Source of the DNA: Chlorokybus atmophyticus
Lineage: Eukaryota > Streptophyta > Chlorokybophyceae > Chlorokybales > Chlorokybaceae
Assembly (NCBI GenBank): GCA_009103225.1
Contig: RHPI01003536.1
Span: 13,370 to 77,369 of the forward strand
Direction of reading: 5' to 3'
DNA length: 64,000 bases
Each line of letters starts with the position of its first letter. Position 1 is the first letter of the stretch. Shown here one piece after another: positions 1-13,200 of this stretch. A model generated the notes under the pieces. The model was not told the DNA's origin and searched no databases. It worked only from the letters and a program-made list of their open reading frames with translations. Both the position numbers and the translations under genes were made by a program.

Positions 1-2890
1 GGGGGCACATGTTTACATGCATAGTGTACACGAAGAACTGCCTCATAGGCCGCACTGTCCACTCAACACTGCGGTCTATGAGCCAGCATACAGCAACAGG
101 CTCATAGGATGCACTGGACAGTGTGGTCTATGAGGCGACTGTAGTAATGAAAGCGTGCGTGCGTGCTTGCCCGTGTGCGTGCGCCTCCGTGTGTGTATGC
201 GAGCACCTACTCTCCCCTTCCGCTCACTTCGGTCTAGCAGATGAACTCGCTGTAGCGACCCCCAGTTGCGCGCCCTTCGAGCAGCAGCGTCGGGCTACCC
301 CCGCAAACCCCAATTGAAACACTTTCAGCCGTAGAGATGAGCTTCTCTCAAGCACGTGCATGCATGCGCATACAAGTTACCCTGCCAGCAGCTTAATTGG
401 TGACGTGCAGTTGCACTGACTGGCTGGTGCGACACACTTCACGTGCAAACACGAAGCTCACTCTACAAATCTGCAACTGCTTGTAATGTCTATCTGTGGA
501 AGACTTCAGCGATGCAAGTAGAGCTGCAGCTTCAGCGGAAGGACAGGCTGCTCTGCCTCCAACTCACCCGTGAGTTGCAAGACCAGTTCTGCGACTGACA
601 GATGTGTAGTCACGCATTAGTATTGGAAGCACTATGCACTTGTGGACATGCAATTGGCATGCGGCTCTACCTCTTCATGATGGACATGCTTACATGCAGT
701 GCTGGTCCGCTGCAGCCTCGATGCTGTGCAGTTCTTGCAAATGCAAGCGGATGAGTTCGCTGGACGGTGACAACCCGACCTCTCAACCATGCAGCCAACA
801 TTGCGCTGGCGATGTGGTTGAAAACCCATCATAGGGACTTGTTCACGTCCGCATGTACCGCTTGTGCAGGCTATGTAGAAGTTTGCTGCATAGCCTGCAC
901 AAGATGTTATCTCTCATCATACGCCAAAATATATATCGTTGACGACGTGCCCATGTGTTACATAGATAACACATATACGCTCATGTGCGTGCATGTTGCT
1001 CGGGTAGCGGGTATGCAATTGCACAACAAGAGCAACGGAGCAAGCTTGTACGTGCCTGGATGGCAGTGAACCCATGTGCAACCGCTCCAGCAGAGTAGCG
1101 CGTGCGGTTTGCTGGCTAATATTGCTCTTCCTGCACACAACAATCAGGTTGAGACAGTTGTGCATCCACACAAGCAACGCTGGCTACTTCACATTCACTG
1201 TGCAAGCATGCCAGTGGCGACATATGTACACTACGAATCTTGACCAACACACAAGCACAAAGGCTTGTTGGTAGTGGACAATACGGCTGAGCAGTGCATG
1301 CATGTACACCAAGTGCGTGCATGTGCAAGCGTGCATGTGCTTGCCTGTTGACGACAATCAACTCTACTGTGACCTGTGATTGTGGTGGTGGTTGCCACAA
1401 CAGCCGCAGCAGCGCCTGCGGCTGTAGCAGCTGCATGGCAACAGCTGCAAAGCTGCAGCTGTTGCCATGGTTTGCGTTGTTAAGTTTGCTAATAAATCCA
1501 TAACAGCTGCAAGAACAACAACCATGTCGTTGACAACAACAACACCAATGCCGACAGTGCACACAGCGGCCGCAGGAGACGCTGCAACCGTAGCAGCTGC
1601 TGTTGTTAACAAAGAGTGATAATTTACAGCATCTACTTGCAGTAAGCCACATGCAACAAGCAGTGAGAACACCATCAAGCTTCAAGCTATTAGAAGCACT
1701 TTCCCTTTCCGTAGTAGGCCTACCTCCAGCTGGCCCATTGTATGTAGAACGCGGCACATTTGGTGAAGGAACCAGACGTTACATCGTTACAACGGCGGCG
1801 TCTTACTGCGCGACCAGCCCTGGCCCTGTCGGTTGCACCGCATACCAGTACCAGTGCTGCACTGGTGCATGGGCTGCGGGACACGCGACCAGCAATGGCC
1901 CGGTCATTCGGCCACCATACCGGCGGTGGTCCGATTACGGCCGGACCAGTCGCGGCACTGGTACGCTGAGCCGTGCCAGACGTGGCCTGCGCGCCGCCTC
2001 GGACTGATCCGCGCGTAAAAAGCACTGTGATATCAACACCTGTTGCCACAGGGCAAAAGACTACCACGCACCATGTATGCTTGCAGGTAAGTCATGCGTG
2101 TGCTCGATGTATAGGTCTGACCTTAAAGTCCACATGTGCGTCAATAACTGCATCGACACTAGATGGGAGCCGGGAACGTCAACAATTTGGAGCAATGACA
2201 ACGTGTGCGCCCACTGCAAAGAGAAGCTCTTTACACTATTCGAAACACCGGAAGAGGTTGCGCCCTCGCAAGGAGTACAGTGACTTTGGCGTGCACAATA
2301 TAATCAAGCCCCATACAAGTTGAACGCGTTTTGCAAACTACGCCGCAATTTTCACGCAAGGGAACATTGAGATTCCAATTAAATTTAGGCTTGTACATAT
2401 GTTGGCATGCGCTTGCGTGACTGTGCCCTAATAGTATTCGATGGCAGACATCGTCTCTGCCATTGCATGACGCTACAGGCATCAACCGCAAGGTGGGTGG
2501 CCAACCGTTCAACAGTGACAATGAAGTGTACACGTTGGGCTGCGATGGTGCGAGGTATACAACTTCCGCACCTACTCCTGTTGCTTCATGTATTTGCGCT
2601 ACAAAGACCTGTTGACAGGTAACCGTGCTGAAAATTGCTTCATCTGGCCACTGGCTCTCATCCCCGGCCCAAAGACCCCCACCGACATATGCGCCCATAC
2701 CCATAATGAATACGGCATTGGCCTTCAATAAAGCTCGCAACCACACCAATGCACGTTCAAGGTGCCTCCCTGGGCTGGACGGTCACGCACGACATAAAAC
2801 TTGACATAAATTTCCAAACAACTTCGCTCTCCACCGCGGCATTGGCAATCGAGTCTGAACATTGAAATACCTGGTGACGTCGATCTTTGC
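1..2890. other. Non-coding or unrecognised sequence with simple-sequence tracts
   Basis: I see no supportable gene here. The stretch is rich in TGCATG/CATGCA words and CAA/TTG runs. Cysteine-rich open frames around 1116-1757 on the minus strand come from those trinucleotide runs. The segment 1790-2010 is GC-rich and full of short inverted repeats. A perfect hairpin lies at 1434-1469 and is listed separately. Confidence 0.5.
1434..1469. repeat. Perfect inverted repeat, 16-bp stem and 4-nt loop
   Basis: CATGGCAACAGCTGCA at 1434-1449 is exactly reverse-complemented at 1454-1469, with AAGC between. It lies in a region rich in GCAGC/GCTGC words, so slippage or palindrome formation could have produced it. 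No function can be assigned. Confidence 0.85.
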
Positions 2891-2950
2891 AGATTCAAAA
2901 GTAAGCTACTCTATAAACGCACTGCGTGTACAGAGTAGCTAACTTAGTTA

Positions 2951-4563
2951 AGGCCGGGTAGATGCCAACTTGTGGCAAGTTGGCATCTACACAACCTGTG
3001 TTATACCTGATTGTGGGACCAGATAGTGTCTGTTTAAAGTCTCACCACGCTCCAAACAGACACGCCATTGTAACAATACTACTACTTACATGCTGGTTGG
3101 GGCTTGGCAACCTTATGCACAAGCACTACGAACTTACAGCAGAAGTCCCACCAGCACCACGGTGCAGTGGAAGTTGGAGCAGCGCACCAACGGAGGAGCG
3201 GATGATCACCAACCTCTCACACAGCTCCAGCCCCAGGCACACCCACGCCCAACACACCCACATGCACACACACTCCCCCTCACCCCACAAGGGATGAGGG
3301 GGAGAGCCCCTTCAACAGCACCCCACACACAAGTGGCCCTCGAGTAGTGATCACACTGTGGTCCGTACTCAAGGTTGCTACGAAGCCTTTACACCACTTG
3401 CTGCTCTCCCGACCTGGCACACATGATGTTTAAGGCCCAAGGCCTTGTTAGTGTGCTGTGTGTTGACCTATTAGCAGAAGCTAACCTTGTCCAACACAGA
3501 CATCAACCTCAATGGTATTAAACTCCCTCGGTTTTACATAAGAGGAACAATCCTACCTCGGAATCACCAACATAAGCTCTCCTGGTACAATAGTACTTGC
3601 GAATTGCCCACAAGCATCACTCTGCCTTGCGACTGTCATCGCAGTGGCCAATCGCACTATCACAATATGAGCATGTGGTTTGCCAACTTGGCTTTCTTTC
3701 TTGGAGCTGTCACATCTTGTGGCAACTCATAGGTTGGGCCAAAGGCCATAGGCACTAACCAGCACTGTGCTAGCCCTCATCAATGCCTTGTGTAGTTGAT
3801 CACACCCAAGGCCATATAGGCTTAAGAGTAGACGTACATGAGAGCACACCTCACAAGCACAACACATGCTCATGAGTAAGAAAATCCCACTGAGTCTCTT
3901 CTTACTTACATAAGTAAGGGACAGAGAATGACTTTTGCCAGCCTTATATGCGTGACACCATTGGGTCTAGCTGGCATCTGGAATAAGCTTACAGGAAACT
4001 CTGTTCTCCACCTGTTGACAATTGAATCCAAACACCAGTGTAAAGTCTTCCCCCGTCAAGAGACTTTGGTCTGAGAGAATAACTCCGATAACATCATAAC
4101 ATCGCATAAAATTAAATTATTTTATAGGCAAATACTGCTGCTTAAGAGAATACTCTTACGCAACAAGACTAAGAAATCCGCTCAACATCTTTGGTGGGGC
4201 CAGTCTTGTAACAGGGGATCTCCCCGCTAATAGCATGAATATTCAGTCGTAATGATGATAAACAATTATCATCAGCTATGTATATATAATATGTATACAT
4301 GTATCAATAAATAAAATAGCAGCCACATCGCCATGTGATGACGTGGCCCAAGGGTAACATCAATAACCCTCAAGCACAGCATATTCATTCTCTTAAACTT
4401 GAAAAGAATACTATTCTCTTAAGCACCAAGAGAACACCCCCGTTTGTGGCATGAATAGCTGTAGGATAAACATGATTTATATAATGGGGGAAACCTGTAC
4501 CTGATAACTTCTGCAGACCTTAAAGAGTAGCCACTCTATAACCGCTGGCTGGAATCTACCCGG
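2951..4563. repeat. Candidate non-autonomous element with short terminal inverted repeats
   Basis: AGGCCGGGTAGAT at 2951-2963 recurs inverted at the right end near 4551-4563, and similarity continues inward for a few bases. The interval has no recognisable protein. It holds several small hairpins, for example CTTACTTA-CA-TAAGTAAG near 3901-3918, and repeated CTCTTAA/TTAAGAG words between 4140 and 4440. A second short match (ACTCTATAA followed by CGC) occurs just outside the left end and just inside the right end, so the true boundaries are uncertain. It may be a MITE-like relic. Confidence 0.4.
2959..2989. repeat. Perfect hairpin, 14-bp stem with TGG loop
   Basis: TAGATGCCAACTTG at 2959-2972 pairs exactly with CAAGTTGGCATCTA at 2976-2989. 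The hairpin starts inside the left terminal repeat of the 2951-4563 interval, as subterminal hairpins of small DNA transposons often do. Confidence 0.85.
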
Positions 4564-5179
4564 CCTGTGTGAATATACAGTCTACCCCCGCTACAAGTAT
4601 ATCATCGGTCACGGAGGCTTCTAATCTTGTGACGGGGCTATTTTCATTAATCGTTATAAGACTGCATAGTCTTAAAACGCATACATGCATATTTTTAATA
4701 ATGCTAAAGAAAGTAAGCAATAGATGTATAATTATATAGCTACAATTTTACATTGCATATTACACACTGTAAAACTACATTTATAATGCTATATGTATAA
4801 AATATGTGATATAATATAGTTATATGCATTTCACGTCGTTGTTTCCTCTCGTTGTTGGCAAATACATAAGAAATTAACATATATTCAGATATTCCCTACG
4901 CGGTTAAAACTAATCTTATGCCCATAGTTGTTTGGCAGGGCGGACATCGGTCCCATAAGACTAGACCCCTGCTAGGTGTGGAATAGGAGATTGTTGTGCG
5001 TGGTGGTGGTTTGAGCAAATGTGTTGTGTTGATATGTGGAAGACCTCAGGTGCTAATGTGCAGTGCAGACATGCATGCACGTATTGTTATGTGTCGTGGT
5101 TAAGTTGTCAATAGGCATCAGGCTGATGCTTCACTCATATGTGTACTGCATTTGTCTGATACGGCCAAGAGAGCTAACT

Positions 5180-6650
5180 TTACTAATGCCATGCTGATAG
5201 AGAAGGCCAAGAAGATACGTAACACATTTGACATCCAGGACACGGATCCTAGTTTGTCTAATGGCGGGTTGGCCAAGTTTTGAAGCAGGGTGTTGCATTT
5301 GATGCATAGCCGCTATGCACACAAGCAGAGGCTTTGATTGTGTGTTGGCCTCAAGTTCTGATGTTGATGTCATGCTGATAAGTGAGGCAGAGAGAGCACC
5401 ACGTCACACACACTTAGTGTACGCAAGTGCATGCACACGCACATGCGCACACATTCTTAAAGCAAGTTGTACGCAGGCACGCACATACGCGCACAATTGC
5501 TTGTTGAACTTCCTTATTGTTAACAAGCTCGTGCATATGCAGGCATGGTCTCCAGAGTTATAAGATTCACGGCGAGGCAGATGATCAAGTTGGCATTAAA
5601 AATACTATCATGCATGTATCTACGGCTTTGGAGGAGTTGGGGATCATTAACGGGAAATTGGTGTACAACTTCAGCGAGTGTGCGCTCTTCATCACTAAAC
5701 CAAACAAGACCTTGACGTGTCAGAAGGTTGGAGGGGAGAAAGCACAGCAGGAGTGTGTTACTGTAGGTTTGTTTCTTAATGCTATTGTAACACATATGCT
5801 CAAGCCCATCTTTATTAAGAAGAAGCCTGCGCGCCCAAAATTCTTTTGCAAGTAGGTCACCTGCTGGATTTGTTGCCTAGTACTACAACAGCTCTACAAG
5901 GATGGCGATTTTGGCAACTGGATGGCAGAGGTGAACCGATCCATGCGCGCTGCTGGCAAATACATCACAATGCTAATGAACAATGCCAGCATCTGAGGAG
6001 TTTACAGTTCAAGGCTTCAAAGCTATACGCGTTTTGAAGGTGACCAACATCTTCTCGCTTGTAAACACAAGCTCAGTTGTGCAGCCATTGAAACAAGGCA
6101 TGATTGCTACAAAGCACGCTACAAGCGAGAGTTTGTTGAGTGGTTGTTGGAGGAGATTGAGGACGCGCCATCGAGGGTGTGAATGTTGACAAGATTGTGC
6201 TTGATGTGAAGCAAACGTTGCTGTGGGCTACAACCATGCAAAAGAACTACGACGCGGCCCCTTTACCTACATCGTGGCAAGCATTTTTGCGCTGCGCAGA
6301 CGGGCGTGGACGGCGCCAACAACAGGCGGCTATCATGAACAACTTGTTACAGTTGATGAACAATTTGCCTTTTTGGGACAACCAGATGTCAGCTGAGGAG
6401 TAAGTGAACTTTGAGGCAGCGTGTGATGTTGTTGAGAAGTACATGGATGAGGAGCTCATGCAGTATGTTACTAGCCTGTGGAGGAAGAAGCAGGATCTGC
6501 GAGTGGCAATGCACAAGAAGAGAGCATTGATGATGATAATGAGCAACCCCCTCCACCGTGTTCCTTGTTTAACGCTAGGGCAGCATGCCGTAGGCTTGAT
6601 GTGTTTGTCGCTAACAATCAGACCAGGATTCTGCAAGAAGGTTGTGGAGT
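5180..6650 (+). pseudogene. Degenerate pogo/Tigger-like transposase
   Basis: Fragments in order resemble a Tigger-type transposase. First comes the end of a CENP-B-like helix-turn-helix (LSNGGLAKF near 5250-5280), interrupted by TGA. Next is a catalytic-domain start in the frame at 5517-5855 (IHGEADDQ, then LVYNFSECALF where the family has YN-x-DETGLF, then a G-K-x-ERVTV-like block and N-AIVTHMLKP). A block at about 5890-5990 reads MLMNNAS where family members have LLLDNAPSH. Then come KARYKREFVEWLLE and a C-terminal segment at 6179-6650. Stops and frame changes separate the blocks, and the first and second catalytic Asp positions read Ser and Asn. It is a dead copy. The CA-rich stretch at about 5390-5560 is probably an old intron. 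Confidence 0.65.
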
Positions 6651-6679
6651 AACAACCATGGAGTAACAACCCTTCCGGG

Positions 6680-8440
6680 GGTGGCGCGGTCGAAGACAAT
6701 GGTTGTGTGCAATCTAACTAGGCAGCAGCAAGGGGACATTCAGATGTTCTTGCGTTGTGATGCATGATTAGTGTTTTCTTGCATTATGCGTGGTTATTTA
6801 ACAAATGAGCGGTTGCATGTCGTCGTACACAACATCAATGATGGTGTGCACGTGGACATGTTCACGGTAATTATTAAAGTAATACTTGCTTGTTATACGA
6901 CGATACATACTGGAAACAGGGTTCGCTACGATACAAGCACCATCATGTCGCATGTGCACAGGCAATGTTTCTGCAATGCGACATAACATTGCGTTATAAA
7001 CATCAATGTCTTTCAAAAACAAGTGTGGTTATTATACAGAGCGTAGACTTTAGCAAGGTACTGTAGTGATTGACTGTTGCATGCCACTGGCAGTGGTTGT
7101 TGCTATCAGCACCAATAAAATACATACTAAATATTGTAACAAATGCCGCAAGATGTCTCTATATCTATTCAGTGTTTCACTATTGCTTGTGCATATTTAA
7201 ACTATATGTTATATGATTACATACCTCTCAATATATATATTAACATATGCATATAAGAATATTATTTATATGTACATATATATGTGTATATATATATAAA
7301 TATATACATTGCGTAATGCCTGTTGCTACAGATTGGTTGTACTACTTGCTGCCTTAAACTCCTGCCTTGCCCATCCCTCCGCCCCATATGCATGCACTTA
7401 GCTAGGCACATAGCCAGTGTACAAAAGATGCAAGCTGCATCACGCGCATGCACAGCACACAGCATGCATAGCAAACACCCACATACTCACTCAGCACACC
7501 GCATTTATGTTTACACTTCACACCACCGAGCTATCTACTATCCTGCGTACTTACTACTATTACCCCGTTAGACCACATGCAGTGCATGCATGGCAATCGA
7601 GTCACAGTTTTTACCTGCACGCACGTGCAGCTAGTTAGTCTTGCACGGTGTTGCAGTCAGCCAGCAGGACGAACAGCAGACGGACTGACTGACTCCCCCC
7701 GCCACTCTCCCTCTCCGTCGCTCTCCTGCCTCCCACAGCCACAGCCTCACCCGGCTGCTGCCTGCCACTGTGTATGCCATGAACGTTGTGTATGTAAGGG
7801 TATGATACGGTGGTGTGCAGCAAGCGTTACATATCTTCTCAAACACCCACACTTACATACTCTTGGTCAAATGATGCTGCTTATGTAGAGTCCTCAGCCC
7901 AACACGAGGTCGCAACGCGTTGGCAATGGTCTTTACGCCAATTTTGGTGTCACATGGCACATAATTTATCACTCAAGTTGGCGCAAGATCAAACAAGGCG
8001 CAGCACCCAAGTCATTGCTATCACAATTGCGAAGCATACATCGTGTCATCGGCATATGAATTGTCATGACAAGAAGATACCACCATATCCCCACAAAGAG
8101 GGCACATGCATTGAACTCTGAAATCAAAAATAACCAAGGCAGCACCTCATATTCTAGACTTTGAAGAGACTGCAATACCACTCAGAATGTACCCACCGGT
8201 GGCACTCATAGTCATATGCGGGTGTGAGCGCTGCGGCAGGACTTGGTGCTCGCGCAGCCAAGGCTCGCTTATCTGCACGAACCATGAATGAACCTTAGAG
8301 CAACTTGAAGTGTTCATAGTANTATTATGCGCAAGAACTTCGAAAAGACATAGAATACGCGTAATACATATGCCCGCACATACGAACAAATAAGGCTCTG
8401 TACCGCTTAAGCAAACAACATAGTAATGTACATCCGGTCG
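6680..8440. other. Intergenic, AT-rich, no recognisable gene
   Basis: An AT-rich stretch with TA/TATA runs (about 7200-7320) is followed by mixed sequence with CA-rich words. No frame shows protein-like composition. A lone N at 8322 marks an assembly uncertainty. Confidence 0.4.
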
Positions 8441-8461
8441 GGTTTTGCAAATGCATACTTT

Positions 8462-10252
8462 CTATGGGTCGCCATCATCTTCATACATATCGCTATCATT
8501 ATCATCCTCCTCCTCAAGCTCTAAATCCTCATTATCCAAGTGCCTAGCGTCGTCCTGCATCTTCTCCCGTACGAGATGTTCGTTTTGTCGTCCCGTCTCA
8601 GTCGCATCCCCTCGCGTAAGGAATTCTGGCATCCACTCCGTCACGCCATATTGCTCGAACAACGTTTTCAATTGCTCATTAAGCGGTTGAAAGAACTCCA
8701 CCAACATTGCATGCGTCTCATTAGACATGGTGGGAGCGGGATACGCAGCGCATTCAGAATGGTCGGACATGGCATTGTCGTGCACAACTCTGTCAGGGAG
8801 TGGGAGCTCGTACTCAATCCCGAGGTAGTCCAGCACGCGCGCAATGATGGCCTCGCGATCGTACACCAACTCGTGAAAGTCCACAATGAGAAATTGCCTC
8901 TGAGGTGGGAAGAGCCTCCACCACGGATCTAACTGAACGGCATACCACGAGTCCAACAGAGCGGAAGGCCGACACTCCTCATACACCTGCACACAGGCAC
9001 TCTCCATGAACATCCCTTTCCATGCAGACGGTACAGATGTTGTAAATCACCAAAAACATCTGTTGTACATAGAGGGTGATGCACGAATTGAGATTACCCG
9101 TGGCTTGGGGAGGTCTTGGCGTGCGGCCATGCAGGTGCGGGCCTCGGCCAGGGTCTGTTGGGCCCAATCATCGAACTGGACGTCGCACGGGATGTGCTGA
9201 ATCACTCGGCCAATGTGGCCAAACCACGAGAGGGTGCGTTCGACCGGGTCGCGCAGGGAGACTATGAACTTGAGTCCTGCAACGAGCCCGTGACGGGAGT
9301 AGTGCTGGCCGATCTGCATCGCCGCGCTCAGCGTGCGCACGTAAGACGGCGTGCTGTCCATCACGTAACGCACTCTCTGCATGTGCGTAAGTACGTTGGT
9401 GCATGCGTGTGTGCATGTGAGCACATGCACGGGCGCGGGTGTAGGCCAGGGCCTGTGCTACTCTGTGTGTGTGCTTGCTAGCGGTCTGCGTGTGTATCCA
9501 CATGCGGTGCAGGATGCATGGGCCACAGGCGAGTGCATACATGGGCGTGTACACGTCCCGGACGCATTTGCATGCTGATGTTGCAACCACAAGTGCATCA
9601 GAGTCGACGAGGACCATTTCTCACCCTATTGGCGAGGCGGCTGTCAGAGCACGGGGGGTAGCGCTTTGAGTACGCTGCCAACCACTCCGGCGTGGTGTGC
9701 GGCACCAATGGCTGGTCTGCAAAGTGAATCTCTTTCGTGTACTCAAGAACCTGCTTAATTGCAATTGGAAGCACACACACTCATCAGTGCTGTGCGTGCG
9801 CGTGTTGGCTTGGGTTAACTTGCATCTTAGAACGCAACAACCCACAACTTGCCAAAGGGCTCACCTCTCCCTTGCCAAAGTTGTCACTGCAGACGCACAT
9901 GAAATGTGTCAATGCCACGCCGCGCTGTCAGAATTGCGTGTTGCAAGCGCACATGCACACCTACACGTACACACCTGACGACATAGCCCCAGAGCGTGGT
10001 GGAGCCGCACTTCTGCCCGCCAATGAGGAAGAGGTTGGGCAGCGGGCGGCCTTTGTAGCACGGTGCGCCACCCGCGGTCCTGCTCAACACCTGCACCTCA
10101 TCACCATCGCTATCAACACCACTCCCTCTAGCCAGCAGTGCCCGCCTTGGTGCACGCTCCCCGCTTGCAGCGGAGGCGGCGGCGAGGAGGACAACGACCA
10201 GAACAAGAAGGAGGCGGAGCAAGAGGGGTTGATGAGGACGAGGAAGAAGCAT
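8462..10252 (-). CDS. Golgi-type sulfotransferase ST1, five exons, 409 aa
   Basis: This gene should transfer sulfate from PAPS to a glycan in the Golgi lumen. Exons on the minus strand are 10252-9975, 9886-9865, 9750-9625, 9376-9098 and 8986-8462. All have GT donors and AG acceptors, and the sum is 1230 nt. Start is the ATG at 10252, matched in the paralog; stop is TAG. Residues about 10-29 form a Leu/Val signal anchor. The 5'-phosphosulfate loop GGQKCGSTTL is at 78-87 and the 3'-phosphate motif LRDPVERTLSW at 183-193. MDSTPSY at about 148-154 matches the D-x-(S/T)-P-x-Y stretch of heparan-sulfate-type enzymes. The C-terminus is acidic. Exon 2 is a 22-nt microexon. Substrate is unknown. No disablement seen. 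Confidence 0.85.
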
Positions 10253-10259
10253 GGCTAGA

Positions 10260-13200
10260 TCTAGAGCGGGTGGGTCAGGTGGCGCTCTCGTCAAGCAATC
10301 AACCTGTCGTCGTTGCTGTTTGTCACACGTGATTGCAGCACTGCTAGTAGTCCTGCGGTGTGCACACGACAGCCCGTCAATTAACATGAACATGAATGTG
10401 GAAAGCATGTGCACTGCACACGCCAACATGGATATGCAAGCCTGTCTACTTGTGAGTAAATGCAGCTATGAGCGTGCACTCTGTAACACTACTGCTGCTG
10501 CTCACAGTTTGCGTGACGAGACAGACTCGACGCATGCATCTGGCTTGGTGGATTTAGGCACCCCGCACCTCAAGGCAGCCGCATGAAACGCGGCGTTGTC
10601 GCTGGTCTACAATACGCAGCTGCTAATTGACAAGAGAGAACAGCACGCTCACACCATTTGTCCAAGGGCAATGCATGCAGTGCTCTCCTGAGTCTCTGCC
10701 AAACTGACGAAACGCTGGGACACTAGTGTTGGCAAGTTGCTAGTAGTTGCTGCGTGCTGGCTAACGGGCACTCACCGTGTGGGAAACCTGGCGAGTTCTT
10801 TGCATGGAGTAGGTCTAGGCCAACCCAAACAGCCACCAAGACGCGCACATCGACGCCGACCCTGCCGCCGCCGCCGTCAGGCCACGCGTGGCGACGTCGG
10901 AAGCCGACACAGGGGTGTGGGGACAAATCTTGTCTGCCGCAGAGCAACACGAGACTTTGTTTTGACAGCGTTTGTGGCTAGGCTCAAAAACTCGGGCACG
11001 CGCGTGGCAGGACGGCGGCTGTGTCCGGTCTGTCACCTGACGATAGGCCTGCCGATGATCTTTGTGACCGACCAAAAGCGGTCCGAAGCGCTGTGATTCA
11101 CGTTCATGCATTATGTGATCGCCACGGGAGATCGCGATGAGAGAGCTACGACCGCGTCGCGTGCTGCTAGGTATGATGCGAGGTTGAAAACGTGACATCG
11201 GCCAGGGGCCCTTAGGGATATTGGGGTGCCCTGTTTCTGTAATGTTCATGTGGAATCCGGAACATCGGCTTCAAGTAATACTGGTAAGACATAGTATCAA
11301 ATTGAACTAGTGGTGCGGCCGGCCTTGGTGCGGGTAGTTTCTGTGGTAGCCGGCCCGGCTACCGCAGAAAGGCACAACACGCATTAGGCTCTACCAGCCT
11401 CTGATTGGCTGGGCGTCGAAAATCGTAAATTAGACATCCGATCCATGCATCCATCTAGGCCGTCAAAACCACATCCATGTACTGTAGTGCTCCAAATTGT
11501 TTGCGACGAGCGCCGAAAAATATAGGTTTTTTCCCGTCAAAACCTTGCGAACCTATGCATTTCCAGTGCATGTGCAATGCATACCATAGTTACTGCCGCC
11601 GAGCAGGGGGGTCATTACTTCGTAAAGTGCCCTTGCAAATTCTGATATATTCCACGAACAAATCGTAGCACTACGGTAGTAACATTGCTCACTTGTGTTC
11701 ATGTCATCATTTTGTAAACGAGAACAACATTACCAGTATGTGTATAGTATATGACGGCATGTGCTTGCAACTTTGTACACGTATTGCACACCTCATTTTT
11801 ATCTGTAAACGTAGTTTGGATGGATGTTATCCGCAATTTAAATCTATCCACATGATCGATATCGATAGTGTCAAGATTTATATAACTTTATGCAATGATA
11901 TAGCATGGTATAGCATCAAAACAATGGCATTATCTGTATACAAGTTAGCCATGAGATATGTTATATGTCATAAACACATTAATAAAACATGTTGACGGCC
12001 GATGCAAAGTCATACACCAATTTAATTTTAATGCAAACATTGATACATAAAAGAGTTGCGTCACAAGTATTGTACATTTTGTGAAGCCAATGAAAGTGTA
12101 ACCGTGCTTGATCGCAGTTGAAATTGTGCCTGCACATTATGAAATCAACTTGAAATCACATTATGTGATTTCAGCTTGAAGTCACATTGAAAGGTTGCAT
12201 TGTTAAGTCGTACCATATGCTCAAAGTGGGGGGTGCGCGAAAACTGTCACGAAAATAACTGTCTCTCAATTACGGACGGCTGATGCATGGATGGCCCATT
12301 CCACAGGCGCGGACCACTGTTTCACGACACGGCCGGTCAAGTTCTGGCGCGCTACATCGGCGCCATCATTGGTGGGCCTGTCGAGGTACCGGCCCAATAA
12401 TGGGCCGGCGGCTTGGGTTTGCTTGTCCCGTCGACATCGGGAACGGTTTTGGTCCTAGCCTTCGATACCATCATTGGGGCCTGGCAATGTTCAGTCTGCT
12501 ATTGCTTGTTGAAGGGTACTCTCGCACCAAAGTTGGTCCAAGCCTCTGCAACCCTCATGACAGTCCAATCGCCAATGGTTCTTTCGGCTGCCAAAGCTTA
12601 TGCCGGCCCGTTTAGCGCTGGGTGCGGCGTGAGCGGCGTATCTGGTGCGCCAAGTAGCGTGTGGTGACTTAGATAATGCTGCGCTGAACTGCGACTAGCG
12701 ACATTGATGTGGTTGTATAAAATGCGTTTTGCGACGGCGATGCACTCACGTTCAGCGCTGCTGGATCAGTGTCGAGTGAGCGTGTTCTGGTGTAGGCATT
12801 AAGGAGTGCTACGCTGTTGTGTCAGGGGTTAACAGCGCTGTTATCAGTGCGACCATCGTTTGTTGTTTGCGAGTAGACGGCGGTTGACGTAGTCAGTGGG
12901 CTATTTGGCGGTAGAGTCGTTTATGTCCATCTTGCCGCTTTTCGACGTCTGTGCCACGTTAAATTGGCGCCATTTGCTCGTGTGCTGGTGGTTGCTGTTG
13001 GTGTGGTTGGTGCGGGGTTTGGTGTGGACGGCGGCGGGATCGCGGGCGACGTGGGCGGTGAGTCGATCACGTAGCATGGCGGGGCATGTAGGTGCTAGTG
13101 GCGCCGGCCTCGACGGCATTATCTTTTCGCTGAGCGCCTCATTGGCATACATCAGGCGCAGTCAGTCTTTCTATCAGACTGCCTGCGAGCAGGTGAATGC

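Noticed and set aside
1116-1757. 213-codon cysteine-rich frame on the minus strand
   Set aside because: The cysteines come from GCA/ACA-rich runs read in one frame; there is no regular spacing and no splice or homology support.
11477-11668. THAP-like zinc finger start (MYCSAPNC)
   Set aside because: Only the first cysteine pair fits; the C-x2-H pair and the conserved Pro/Trp positions are missing.
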